A stretch of 64,000 nt of DNA from Herbaspirillum frisingense GSF30. GTDB taxonomy: Bacteria > Pseudomonadota > Gammaproteobacteria > Burkholderiales > Burkholderiaceae_D. Of the stretch, positions 8,822-18,384 are shown in pieces (positions within the stretch are counted from its first letter, which is position 1; the number at the start of each line of letters is the position of its first letter). The notes beneath the pieces are model-generated. The model was given only the letters and a program-made list of their open reading frames with translations. It was not told the DNA's origin and made no database searches. The DNA is taken from NCBI RefSeq assembly GCF_000300975.2, contig NZ_AEEC02000004.1, positions 62,001-126,000 on the forward strand. The letters are read 5' to 3'. Position numbers and translations under genes: made by a program.

Positions 8822-8955
8822 GCAGGGCGGTATCAAATAAATTGCAGGCGGTGCCGCCCCTGCCCTTGTCCTGCGCAGCCTTTATCGCAGAGAATACAGG
8901 CGCAATGCAGATGACCATGAGGGACATCGCCATCGCGTCGGCCCGCTCCGACGGC

Positions 8956-8972
8956 TTGGCATCCTAATTGCT
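8956..8972 (+). promoter_or_regulatory. Sigma-54 (-24/-12) promoter of the TRAP operon
   Basis: TTGGCATCCTAATTGCT has GG and GC separated by exactly 10 bases and matches the TGGCAY-N5-TTGCW consensus. It points toward dctP, whose ATG lies about 128 bases downstream. Confidence 0.72.
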
Positions 8973-9099
8973 CTATCGATGCATGGGCAGTGTTGACAAC
9001 CCGGATACAGGGGGCTGCACGCCAGGATTTCGCGGCAGCTGAGTGGCACCGGAATCAGCAGATTCATAAATACAAACAGACAAACAGGAGACAAGACAG

Positions 9100-10134
9100 A
9101 TGGATCAATCCACTGGTAAATTCACGCGCCGTCATTTTCTGAAGACCGCCTCGGTGGCCTCGGCCGCTGCCGCGACCGGCATGGTGAGCACTTCCGCCCA
9201 TGCGGCCGAGTTCACCTTCAAGTACGCCAACAACCTGCCGGTGACCCACCCGATGAATGCACGCGCCAAGGAAATGGCCGCTGCCATCGCCGAGCAGTCC
9301 AAGGGGCGCATCGAGCTGCAGCTCTACCCCAACAACCAGCTGGGTACCGATACCGACATGCTCTCGCAGGTGCGTGCCGGTGCCATCGATTTCTTCACCC
9401 TCTCGCCGCTGATCCTGGGTACCCTGGTGCCGGCCGCGCAGATTTCCGGCATCGGCTTCGCCTTCAAGGATTACAGCCAGGTCTGGCCGGCCATGGACGG
9501 TGAACTCGGCGCCCATGTGCGCAAGCAGATCGAAGCCAAGTCCACCCTGTTCGCCTTCGAGAAGATCTGGGACAACGGCTATCGCCAGATCACCAACAGC
9601 ACCCGTCCCATCAAGGTCGCCGACGACCTCAAGGGCATGAAGCTGCGCGTGCCGCCGAGCCCGCTGTGGACCTCCATGTTCAAGGCCTTCGATGCGGCGC
9701 CGACCTCGATCAACTTCGCCGAAGTGTATTCGGCCCTGCAGACCAAGATCGTCGAAGGCCAGGAAAACCCCATGGCCATCATCTCCACGGCCAAGCTGTA
9801 CGAAGTGCAGAAGTACTGCTCCATCACCAACCACATGTGGGACGGTTTCTGGTTCCTGGGCAACAAGAAGTCCTTCGAACGCCTGCCCAAGGACCTGCAG
9901 GACATCGTCACCCGTGCCATCAACGAAGCCGGCATGAACCAGCGCGCCGACGTGCGCAAGCTCAACGACTCGCTGGTCGAGGAAATGAAGGGCAAGGGCC
10001 TGGCCTTCAACAATGCCGACGCCGACTCCTTCCGCGCCAAGCTGCGCAGCGCCGGCTTCTACGCCGAATGGAAGAAGAAGTTCGGTGACGAGCCCTGGGC
10101 GCTGCTGGAGAAGTACACCGGCAAGCTGGCCTGA
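9100..10134 (+). CDS. dctP: TRAP transporter solute-binding protein (DctP family)
   Basis: A 344-residue periplasmic binding protein that delivers an organic acid to the DctQM membrane unit. The N-terminus FTRRHFLKTASVA followed by an Ala-rich stretch and SAHA is a twin-arginine signal peptide, implying export in the folded state. Family features include QLGTDTDMLSQVRAGAIDF and the MKLRVPPSPLW segment that contains the substrate-carboxylate-binding arginine. The ribosome site CAGGAGACAAGACAG precedes ATG 9100. The ligand is not predictable; the two downstream dehydrogenases suggest a hydroxy acid or sugar acid. First gene of a four-gene operon. Confidence 0.92.
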   Translation: MDQSTGKFTRRHFLKTASVASAAAATGMVSTSAHAAEFTFKYANNLPVTHPMNARAKEMAAAIAEQSKGRIELQLYPNNQLGTDTDMLSQVRAGAIDFFTLSPLILGTLVPAAQISGIGFAFKDYSQVWPAMDGELGAHVRKQIEAKSTLFAFEKIWDNGYRQITNSTRPIKVADDLKGMKLRVPPSPLWTSMFKAFDAAPTSINFAEVYSALQTKIVEGQENPMAIISTAKLYEVQKYCSITNHMWDGFWFLGNKKSFERLPKDLQDIVTRAINEAGMNQRADVRKLNDSLVEEMKGKGLAFNNADADSFRAKLRSAGFYAEWKKKFGDEPWALLEKYTGKLA

Positions 10135-10218
10135 CGCACCGTCCGGCCTGAATGGACGACGCCACCGCCCATCCCGGGCCGTGGCGCCGTCCGCCCCGAC
10201 TTTTTTCGCTGGAGCTTG

Positions 10219-12102
10219 ATGATGGAAGCTGCAATGACTTACCGCGCCCCGGTCAACATGAATCCGTTTGCGCGCGCACTGGTGGGCTTGAATCGCATGG
10301 TCATGCATGTGGTGGGCGCGCTGGCCGCCTGCCTGGTACTGGCCGAGACGATCGTGCTGCTGACCGGCGTGATCTACCGTTACGCACTGCATGACCCCCT
10401 GGTCTGGTCCGATGAACTGGCCTCGATCCTCTTCATCTGGCTGTCCATGCTGGGTGCCGTGCTGGCCCTGGACCGCGGCGAGCACATGCGGCTCACCGCC
10501 ATCATCAACAAGTGTTCCGAGAAAGGCCGCATCTGGCTGGAAACGGTGGCGGCGCTGGTGGTCTGCATCTTCGTATTGATGGTGATCCACCCGGCACTGG
10601 ACCATGCGGTCGAGCAGATGCCCATCACCACCCCGGCCCTGGAAATTCCCGACGGCCTGCGCGCTGCCGCCTTGCCGGTGGGCGCCATCCTGATGCTGCT
10701 GGCGGCCGTCTCGCGCATGGCCGCCCTGACCACCATGCGCCTGCTGCTTTCGGCGCTGGCGGTGGTGGCCGTGATCGCGGGTGCGCTGTGGCTGGCGCAG
10801 CCGGCCCTGATGGCCATGGGCAACTACAACCTGATCGTGTTCTTCGTGCTGCTGATTGGCGTGTGCGTGGCTGGTGGCATCCCCATCGCCTTCGCCTTCG
10901 GTACCGCCACCATGGCCTATCTCGCCCTGGCGACCAATGCGCCGCTGATGATCGTGGTCAGCCGCATGGACGAAGGCATGTCCAGCCTGATCCTGCTGTC
11001 GGTACCGCTGTTCGTGCTGCTGGGCTCGCTGCTGGAAATGTCGGGCCTGGCCAAGACCCTGATCGATTTCATGGCGGCCCTGCTGGGTCACGTGCGCGGC
11101 GGCCTGCAATACGTGCTGCTGGGCGCGATGTTCCTGGTCTCCGGCATCTCCGGTTCCAAGGCGGCCGACATGGCAGCCATCGCGCCGGCGCTGTTCCCCG
11201 AAATGAAGAAGCGCGGCTCCAAGCCGGAAGAACTGGTGGCCCTGCTGTCATCGTCCGGCGCCATGACCGAGACCATCCCGCCCAGCCTGGTGCTGATCAC
11301 CATCGGCGCGGTCTGCAGCGTCTCGATCACGGCGCTGTTCATCGGTGGCCTGATGCCGGCGGCCATCGCCACCATCGCCATCGCCGTGGTGTGCTGGATG
11401 CGCGCCCGCCGCGAGCCGATGCCGGACGTGCCGCGCGCACCCATGTCGCTGATCATGAAGACCCTGATCGCCGCCATTCCCGCCCTGGCGCTGCCCATGC
11501 TGATCCGCGTGGCCGTCATCGAGGGCGTGGCCACGGCCACCGAGGTCGCCACCATCGGCGTGGCTTATACGGTCGTGGTCGGCCTGATCATGCACCTGTT
11601 CATGAAGCACCTGAACTTCAAGCGCCTCTATCCGATGCTGATCGAAGCCGCTGCACTCTCCGGCGCCATCCTGCTGATCATCGGCATGGCCACCGCGATG
11701 GCATGGGCGCTGACGCAGTCGGGCTTCTCCTCCAAGCTGGTGGCGTTGATGCAGGGTGTGCCGGGTGGCGGCGCCGGTTTCCTGCTCATCACCATCGTCA
11801 TCTTCATCGTGCTGGGCAGCCTGCTGGAAGGCATCCCCGCCATCGTGCTGTTCGGACCGCTGCTGTTCCCGGTGGCGCGTTCACTGGGCGTGCATGACGT
11901 GCACTATGCGATGGTGGTGATCCTGGCCATGGGCATCGGCCTGTTCGCACCGCCCTTCGGCGTCGGCTTCTATGCCGCCTGCGCCATCGGCAAGGTCTCG
12001 CCGGACGGCGTCTTTAACCGGGTCTGGGGCTATCTGGCCGCGCTGGTTGTGGCGCTGCTGGTGGTGGCCTTCGTGCCCTGGATTTCCATCGGTTTCCTCT
12101 GA
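10219..12102 (+). CDS. dctQM: Fused TRAP transporter permease DctQM
   Basis: A 627-residue protein fusing the small (DctQ) and large (DctM) TRAP permease subunits. The first ~170 residues are DctQ-like with four membrane segments and the DPLVWSDELASILFIWL motif. From about residue 195 a DctM domain with roughly 12 membrane segments follows, with SGISGSKAADMAAIAP and the late GLFAPPFGVGFYAAC motif. Such fusions are well known. Two adjacent ATG codons at 10219 and 10222 and an upstream TTG are all possible starts; GGAG at 10211 favours an ATG. It lies 84 bases after dctP. Confidence 0.92.
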   Translation: MMEAAMTYRAPVNMNPFARALVGLNRMVMHVVGALAACLVLAETIVLLTGVIYRYALHDPLVWSDELASILFIWLSMLGAVLALDRGEHMRLTAIINKCSEKGRIWLETVAALVVCIFVLMVIHPALDHAVEQMPITTPALEIPDGLRAAALPVGAILMLLAAVSRMAALTTMRLLLSALAVVAVIAGALWLAQPALMAMGNYNLIVFFVLLIGVCVAGGIPIAFAFGTATMAYLALATNAPLMIVVSRMDEGMSSLILLSVPLFVLLGSLLEMSGLAKTLIDFMAALLGHVRGGLQYVLLGAMFLVSGISGSKAADMAAIAPALFPEMKKRGSKPEELVALLSSSGAMTETIPPSLVLITIGAVCSVSITALFIGGLMPAAIATIAIAVVCWMRARREPMPDVPRAPMSLIMKTLIAAIPALALPMLIRVAVIEGVATATEVATIGVAYTVVVGLIMHLFMKHLNFKRLYPMLIEAAALSGAILLIIGMATAMAWALTQSGFSSKLVALMQGVPGGGAGFLLITIVIFIVLGSLLEGIPAIVLFGPLLFPVARSLGVHDVHYAMVVILAMGIGLFAPPFGVGFYAACAIGKVSPDGVFNRVWGYLAALVVALLVVAFVPWISIGFL

Positions 12103-12224
12103 TCCACTCACCGGTCATGCGAGCGATCAGGAAACTTCCATGATTGATTTGCCAACGACGACTTAGAACACGGCGGCCCCTTACCCCATCCCTTCCCGGG
12201 GCCGCCAACATCCACGGAGACAAT

Positions 12225-12995
12225 ATGAATCGCAATGATAGCGGCGCCCGCGTGGCGCTCGTGACGGGCGGAGCCATGGGCATCGGCGCCAGCATCTGCC
12301 AGCAACTGGCGGCCAAGGGCCACACCGTGCTGGTGGCCGACATCAACCTGCAGGCGGCCCAGCAGACTGCCGACGCGCTGGTAGCCGCCGGTCACCGCGC
12401 AGCCGCGCTGCAGATGGACCTCGGCAATCCGGAGTCCATCGCGGCCGCCTTCGCCCACATCGAGAAGGACTATGGTCGCTGCGACGTGCTGGTCAACAAT
12501 GCCGGCGTGGCACGTACCTATTCCTTCCTCGATTACCCGCTCGACAACTGGCTGCAGACCATGAACGTCAATGTCACCGGCGTACTGCTGGCAGGCCAGC
12601 ATGCGGCGCGTCTGATGGTCAGGAAGCAGTGGGGCCGCATCGTCAATATCTCCTCCATCTCGGGCATCCGCGCCGGGGCCGGCCGCACTGCCTACGGTAC
12701 CTCCAAGGCCGCGGTCATCGGCCTGACGCGCCAGATGGCGATCGAACTGGCGCAATACGGCATCACCGTCAACAGCGTCGCTCCCGGCCCGGTCGATACC
12801 CCCATGACCCAGGCCATGCATTCCGAGCAGACCCGCGAGAGCTACTACCGCCTGGTGCCCATGCGGCGCTACGGCACCACCGACGAAATCGCCTCGGCCG
12901 TGAGTTATCTGGCCTCCGAGGAGTCGTCCTACATCACCGGCCACGTGGTACCGGTGGATGGCGGCTTCGTCGCTGGCGGCGTGCTTGAGATCTGA
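12225..12995 (+). CDS. Short-chain dehydrogenase/reductase (classical SDR)
   Basis: A 256-residue classical SDR that probably oxidises a hydroxyl group of the TRAP substrate with NAD(P). It has the cofactor motif TGGAMGIG, the NNAGV motif, the catalytic serine in NISSISG and the catalytic YGTSK pair, and the PGPVDTPM segment. ATG 12225 follows CACGGAGA with good spacing. FabG-like annotation would be misleading, since it lies in a catabolic operon with dctPQM and a second SDR 11 bases downstream. Confidence 0.9.
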   Translation: MNRNDSGARVALVTGGAMGIGASICQQLAAKGHTVLVADINLQAAQQTADALVAAGHRAAALQMDLGNPESIAAAFAHIEKDYGRCDVLVNNAGVARTYSFLDYPLDNWLQTMNVNVTGVLLAGQHAARLMVRKQWGRIVNISSISGIRAGAGRTAYGTSKAAVIGLTRQMAIELAQYGITVNSVAPGPVDTPMTQAMHSEQTRESYYRLVPMRRYGTTDEIASAVSYLASEESSYITGHVVPVDGGFVAGGVLEI

Positions 12996-13006
12996 GGAGC
13001 GCCACC

Positions 13007-13807
13007 ATGGACAAGCTGATGGAAGGCAAGGTCATCATCGTGACCGGCGCCGGTTCGGTGGGCGAAGGCTGGGGCAACGGCAAGGCCGCTGCCGCGCTGT
13101 ATGCCCGTGAAGGCGGGCGGGTGCTGGCGGTGGATCGCAGCATCGAAGCCGCGTTGCAGACCCGCGAAATCATCCGCAGCGAGGGCGGGGTCTGTGAAGT
13201 GCTGGCGGCCGATGTCTCAAAAAGTGCCGACGTGAAGGCCATCGCCGATGCCGCGATGGATCACTTCGGCCGGGTGGATGTGCTGCACAACAATGTCGGC
13301 ATCGCCGAAACCGGCGGACCGGTGGAGACCAGCGAAGAGAGCTGGAACCGCCTGGTGGCGGTCAACCAGACCAGCCTGTTCCTGACCCACAAGCATGTGC
13401 TGCCCATCATGGAAAAGCAGAAGAAGGGTGCCATCGTCAACATTTCCTCGCTGGCGGCACTGCGCTGGATCGGCTTTCCCTACCTCGGCTATACCGCGAC
13501 CAAGGCCGCCATCCTGGCATTTACCAAGAACGTGGCAATGCAGTACGCGCCCATGGGCATCCGCGCCAACTGCGTGCTTCCGGGCATGATGGATACGCCC
13601 ATGATCCGCGAGCCGCTCAAGGCCGCCTATGGAGGCGATATCGAAGAGATGCGCGCCAAGCGCAATGCGCAATGCCCGATGGGCTTCATGGGCGACGCCT
13701 GGGACGTGGCGCATGCCTCGCTGTTCCTGGCATCTGATAACGCGCGCTACATCACGGGACTGGACCTGATCGTGGACGGGGGATTGTCGCTGCGCTGCGC
13801 CGGATGA
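13007..13807 (+). CDS. Short-chain dehydrogenase/reductase, second copy
   Basis: A 266-residue SDR with NNVGI, NISSLAAL and the catalytic YTATK pair. The cofactor loop is extended and unusual: TGAGSVGEGWGNGKA in place of the compact TGxxxGIG, which is seen in a branch of SDRs annotated with glucose-dehydrogenase-like names. The catalytic residues are otherwise intact. It may carry out a second oxidation on the same substrate or act on a different epimer. Last gene of the operon; a terminator follows at 13887. Confidence 0.88.
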   Translation: MDKLMEGKVIIVTGAGSVGEGWGNGKAAAALYAREGGRVLAVDRSIEAALQTREIIRSEGGVCEVLAADVSKSADVKAIADAAMDHFGRVDVLHNNVGIAETGGPVETSEESWNRLVAVNQTSLFLTHKHVLPIMEKQKKGAIVNISSLAALRWIGFPYLGYTATKAAILAFTKNVAMQYAPMGIRANCVLPGMMDTPMIREPLKAAYGGDIEEMRAKRNAQCPMGFMGDAWDVAHASLFLASDNARYITGLDLIVDGGLSLRCAG

Positions 13808-13886
13808 GTGTGAACAGTCCCTGGTTGAGCCGGTTTGTTTGTTGGCCGCAGGCGGGCGGGCGTGGAAGCAGACCTGCCGCGGTTTG

Positions 13887-13919
13887 AACCCGGGCGTCCA
13901 AGAGCGTCCGGGTTTTTTT
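13887..13919 (+). terminator. Terminator of the TRAP-SDR operon
   Basis: The stem AACCCGGGCG/CGTCCGGGTT (one G-T pair) is followed by seven T residues. The T run overlaps the stop codon of the convergent LysR gene. Confidence 0.87.
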
Positions 13920-14820
13920 ATGGCGCCGTTGGCTGCATCTTCCGCCACACCTCCACCGCCGTATCGGCAAAGGTACGGATACAAGGATTGGTATTCTCCT
14001 TGTTCCAGATCACGGCGACTTCGACCACTGGCGCGTCGATCAGGGGTTTGAAGACGGTGGTGTCCAGGTGCATGGCCTGCATCGAAGTCGGTACCAGGGC
14101 TACACCCAGGCCTTCGCCGACCAGGTTGACGATGGTCTGCTGCAGATTGGCTTCCAGCACGATGCGCGGACGGAAACCCCGCGACTGGCAGTGGTTGATG
14201 ATGAGGTCGAATACCACCGGCGCGATCGTACGGGGGATGCTGACGAAAGGGTCATCCGCCAGTTCTGCGGCGGAGATGGCCTCCTTGCCGGCCAGGCGAT
14301 GCTCGCGGGGTAGCACCGCCAGCAGGGGCTCGGCATAGATGGTGTGGCTGTCCAGGCGGCTACAGTCCTCCGGGCGGTACATGATGCCCACATCCACCTT
14401 CTCATCCTCGATGTCGGTGGCCAGCAGGTTGGGGACGTATTCGGTCAGGCGCATGTCCACCTCGGGATAGGCGGCGGAATAGTGGCGCGTCACCGACGGC
14501 AGGATGTTGTAGGCCGAGGACATCATGAATCCCACCTTCAACGCACCGCTCTTGCCGGTGCTCGATGACGAGACATTACGTTTCGCCCGTTCCAGTGCCT
14601 TGAAAATTTCTGTGGTGTCGCGATAAAAATATTTGCCGGCCGAGGTCAGCTGGATGGCTCGTTTGCTGCGGTCGAACAATTGCGCGCCCAGCTCCCTTTC
14701 AAGGGCCGCAATCTGGCGTGTGAGCGGCGGTTGCGAGATATGCAGCAGCTCCGCCGCGCGTCCGAAATGCAGGGTTTCTGCTACGGTGCGGAAATAGGTG
14801 AGGTGTCTCAACTCGATCAT
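13918..14820 (-). CDS. LysR-family transcriptional regulator
   Basis: A 300-residue LysR regulator. The N-terminal winged helix-turn-helix (residues 1-60) includes FGRAAELLHISQPPLTRQI; a periplasmic-binding-protein-like effector domain occupies about residues 90-295. Close in type to the CatR/BenM/CbbR branch of regulators of aromatic and organic acid catabolism. It is convergent with the TRAP-SDR operon and divergent from the sigma-54 activator; an inverted repeat just before its ATG suggests autoregulation. The target operon is not certain; the TRAP genes are the obvious candidates. Confidence 0.9.
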   Translation of the reverse strand: MIELRHLTYFRTVAETLHFGRAAELLHISQPPLTRQIAALERELGAQLFDRSKRAIQLTSAGKYFYRDTTEIFKALERAKRNVSSSSTGKSGALKVGFMMSSAYNILPSVTRHYSAAYPEVDMRLTEYVPNLLATDIEDEKVDVGIMYRPEDCSRLDSHTIYAEPLLAVLPREHRLAGKEAISAAELADDPFVSIPRTIAPVVFDLIINHCQSRGFRPRIVLEANLQQTIVNLVGEGLGVALVPTSMQAMHLDTTVFKPLIDAPVVEVAVIWNKENTNPCIRTFADTAVEVWRKMQPTAP

Positions 14821-14823
14821 TTG

Positions 14824-14838
14824 ATACCTTCAAGGTAT
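14824..14838. promoter_or_regulatory. LysR-type inverted repeat
   Basis: ATACCTT-C-AAGGTAT is a perfect 7-bp inverted repeat with the T-N11-A form of LysR boxes. It starts four bases upstream of the LysR start codon, a position that suits autorepression. Confidence 0.55.
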
Positions 14839-15010
14839 TGATTCTGTCTGTACATTGTATTGGAAGTCATGGGTTTGTCTGGCTATTCTTTGCCGCAGAC
14901 GTGCCATTGCGACACTTCTCCGGGCCGGCCACAAGCCAGACCCCGCGCATAAAGAGCCGCTCCGAGGGAAGACGGTTCGACAAAAAAGCAGTTCAAGACA
15001 GGAGACCATC

Positions 15011-16165
15011 ATGCCGACACCCCCGGTAGAACAGCCCATGGCTGAGAGTGACGTCCAGACCGCCGATACTGCCCATACTGCCCGCAGCCACCGCTGCGCA
15101 GCTTCCCGCACCGCGCCGCGCTACCGTGACATCGACCAGTTGGCTGCGGGTGACGAGCTCATGCGCGATCTGGTGGAGCGCGGCAAGCGCCTGATCGATC
15201 GCGGCATTCCGGTGTTGATCCTGGGCGAGACCGGTACCGGCAAGGAATACCTGTCGCGCGCGCTGCATGACTACAGCGCGCGTCGCCAGGCTGCGTGGGT
15301 GGCGGTCAATTGCGCCTCCATCCCGGAAAGCCTGGCCGAGAGTGAACTGTTCGGTTATTGCAAGGGGGCCTTCTCGGGCGCACTGCCAGGCGGCATGAAG
15401 GGCAAGGTGCAGCAGGCCGATGGCGGCACGTTGTTCCTTGATGAAATCGGCGACATGCCCTTCGCCCTGCAAACGCGGCTGCTGCGGGTGCTGTCCGAGC
15501 GCGAGGTGATCCCGCTCGGTGCAATGCGACCGGTATCGGTCGATGTGCAACTGATCTGCGCGACCCACCAGGATTTGAAGACGCTGATCGGCGAGGGACG
15601 CTTCCGCGAAGACCTTTATTACCGTGTCGCGGGTGGCGTGCTGCGACTGCCAGCCCTGCGCGAACGTGCCGACCGTCGCCGGTTGGTGATGCAGATGATT
15701 GCCGACGAGCTGGGGGAGGCTGCCGACGAGAACGTCATCGCCCCGGCGGCCCTGCAGCGACTACTGGCCTATCCATGGCCGGGCAACCTGCGTCAGATGC
15801 ATGCGGTGATCCGCTACAGCTGCGCGGTGATGAATGGCGGTCGCATCGAGTTGTGCGACCTGCCCGAAGAATTGATGCAATTCCATGCGGTGCCGCTGGC
15901 CCAGGTCCATTCCATCGGCCGCACCGCCCAGATCCGCCCCTTCGCGTCACGAGCCGAAGGGGACGCCACGTCCGTAGTGCTTACCGGCGATCCGTACCGG
16001 GACGAGCGCACGCGCGTTATCGCTGCCTTGAATGGCAGTCGCTGGAACATCTCCGCCGCTTCGCGGCAACTGGGAATGTGCCGTGCTTCGCTCTACCGCA
16101 AGCTGAGGCAACTGGACATCCCGCACGTACGTGACCAGGCCATGCCGGCTTATGCCGTTGCCTGA
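15011..16165 (+). CDS. Sigma-54-dependent activator lacking a sensor domain
   Basis: A 384-residue enhancer-binding protein made of a short ~45-residue N-terminus, an AAA+ domain and a C-terminal Fis-type helix-turn-helix (NISAASRQLGMCRASLYRKL). Walker A is GETGTGKE (residues 72-79) and Walker B is TLFLDEIGD. The sigma-54-contacting loop reads GAFSGA at 119-124 instead of GAFTGA. There is no receiver, GAF or PAS domain, so activity must be controlled by expression, by a partner protein, or not at all. ATG 15011 follows ACAGGAGACC. The sigma-54 promoter and GCGACA array before dctP are its likely targets (inference). Confidence 0.9.
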   Translation: MPTPPVEQPMAESDVQTADTAHTARSHRCAASRTAPRYRDIDQLAAGDELMRDLVERGKRLIDRGIPVLILGETGTGKEYLSRALHDYSARRQAAWVAVNCASIPESLAESELFGYCKGAFSGALPGGMKGKVQQADGGTLFLDEIGDMPFALQTRLLRVLSEREVIPLGAMRPVSVDVQLICATHQDLKTLIGEGRFREDLYYRVAGGVLRLPALRERADRRRLVMQMIADELGEAADENVIAPAALQRLLAYPWPGNLRQMHAVIRYSCAVMNGGRIELCDLPEELMQFHAVPLAQVHSIGRTAQIRPFASRAEGDATSVVLTGDPYRDERTRVIAALNGSRWNISAASRQLGMCRASLYRKLRQLDIPHVRDQAMPAYAVA

Positions 16166-16184
16166 AACGATCTAAATCATATAA

Positions 16185-17252
<1,068 letters not shown>

Positions 17253-17270
17253 TCTGCCGTTTGCACCAGT

Positions 17271-17298
17271 AACGCCACGGTTTGCCGTGGCGTTTTTC
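17271..17298 (+). terminator. ilvC terminator
   Basis: The perfect 10-bp stem AACGCCACGG/CCGTGGCGTT with a TTTG loop continues into a T run. Confidence 0.88.
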
Positions 17299-17337
17299 TT
17301 TCGGGCAGGAGGAAGCTCTTGTTCACTACTCTCCATC

Positions 17338-18156
17338 TCATTTCTTCTCTTCCACGGACAACTCAGTCCTGACACCTTCTATCCGCTTCTTGATCGCTTC
17401 CGCATCCTCGGTCTTGCCGGCGGCGACGGTGGCATCTCGTTCGGCCACCAAGCCTTGCAGGGTCTGCTTGAGCCGCATGATGCGTTGTGCGGATGTCCCC
17501 TGTGTGCCTTCTTCCAGTGCCTTCTGCAATCCGTCCACGAAGGAGCAGGTGTTGTGGAGATCGATGACATCCCCGAATGCCCGATAGATGGGATAGACGT
17601 TCACATCACCCTGCATGGAGCCATAGATCGCCAGCATTTTAGTATCGCGCATCTCGACGATTTTCTTATCGACCGCGGTCACTAGCATCTGCTTGTAGAC
17701 CGTCTCGCTGATCAATGAACGTTCGGAATTGCTGAACAGCGCCAGCGCGCCGAGGATGGACTTGCCCTGTGCACTGCCGGCGACTGCGGCTGCACCGGCA
17801 AACAGGCTGGTGGTAGTTCCCAGCGCAATATTCCATGATGCTTCCGTACCGTATAGTCCACGTCGGTAGCGCAGGCATTCCTCGGCGGAAGTCATCACCA
17901 GTGCCGAGACGGCTAGATTACGCTGCTGCGTGCACAGGCTACCTAGGGTGGCTTGATCGGCTGCACTCAGAGGGGCATAACATTTTTGCTCGGTAATCAA
18001 CGTACCGGTCTTGCTTTTGAGATTTTCGTAGGTCTTGCTCAACTCAAGCGAACTCAGCGAATGGGCCGAATATGGTTGATAGACATGCGTGCAGGCACTC
18101 AGGAAAGGCAAGCAGAGCAGGAATCCAAGGCCCCGATATGGCGACAGTGTGCGCAT
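17338..18156 (-). CDS. Hypothetical lipoprotein
   Basis: A 272-residue protein with a lipoprotein signal (LCLPFLSAC; lipobox cysteine about residue 22), so it is probably anchored in the outer membrane. The body has a Gly/Ala/Ser-rich hydrophobic stretch (ALGTTTSLFAGAAAVAGSAQG) near residue 115, three further cysteines and a charged helical C-terminus. I do not recognise the family. The start ATG 18156 has GGGGGAAC before it. It is a single gene, and its flanking DNA is less GC-rich than the surroundings, which could indicate acquisition. Confidence 0.8.
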   Translation of the reverse strand: MRTLSPYRGLGFLLCLPFLSACTHVYQPYSAHSLSSLELSKTYENLKSKTGTLITEQKCYAPLSAADQATLGSLCTQQRNLAVSALVMTSAEECLRYRRGLYGTEASWNIALGTTTSLFAGAAAVAGSAQGKSILGALALFSNSERSLISETVYKQMLVTAVDKKIVEMRDTKMLAIYGSMQGDVNVYPIYRAFGDVIDLHNTCSFVDGLQKALEEGTQGTSAQRIMRLKQTLQGLVAERDATVAAGKTEDAEAIKKRIEGVRTELSVEEKK

Positions 18157-18384
18157 TGTTCCCCCATGGTTTTTGTTCGTGTTTTATCCCCAAGGACAGC
18201 TTAGTCAGGTTAAGCAGAAATGCAATGTCTATTTGAATTTTGGTTTCAATACGCCGTCCGGGCGGCGGTCAAGGTGGAAATGATGCTTGTCATCAACTTG
18301 ACATAAATCCCCATTACCCTCACCCAGTCAAAAAGGGTTTAGCCAAGCGCCGCCGGGTCGGCGCCATGTTCAAGTGGGTGGGGA

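Larger units (their letters stand above)
8316..9099. other. 784-bp divergent control region
   Basis: No convincing gene lies here; the longest frame (8661-8933, minus) has no recognisable features. From left to right it holds repeats of GTGCCAATG and GCGATTGCCA near 8388-8465, a 16-bp palindrome at 8698-8713, an array of GCGACA elements at 8760-8821, and a sigma-54 promoter at 8956-8972. A TTGACA hexamer at 8993-8998 has no matching -10. Confidence 0.6.

Noticed and set aside
8661-8933. 90-codon minus-strand ORF in the thiolase/TRAP gap
   Set aside because: No ribosome site and no family likeness; it covers the palindrome and GCGACA array, which explain the sequence better.
8992-9020. Sigma-70 promoter from TTGACA at 8993-8998
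   Set aside because: No acceptable -10 lies 16-18 bases downstream; the sigma-54 element is a much better match.
9064-11109. 681-codon open frame on the minus strand opposite dctP/dctQM
   Set aside because: It is rich in His, Gln, Gly and Asp, typical of the antisense of GC-rich genes. The plus strand carries clear TRAP proteins with signal peptide and membrane segments.
13835-14338. Plus-strand ORFs opposite the LysR gene
   Set aside because: They start in the TRAP-SDR terminator and have no domain; antisense of LysR.
14871-14890. Possible sigma-54 promoter TGGCTATTCTTTGCC before the activator gene
   Set aside because: Only nine bases separate GG and GC; ten are needed.
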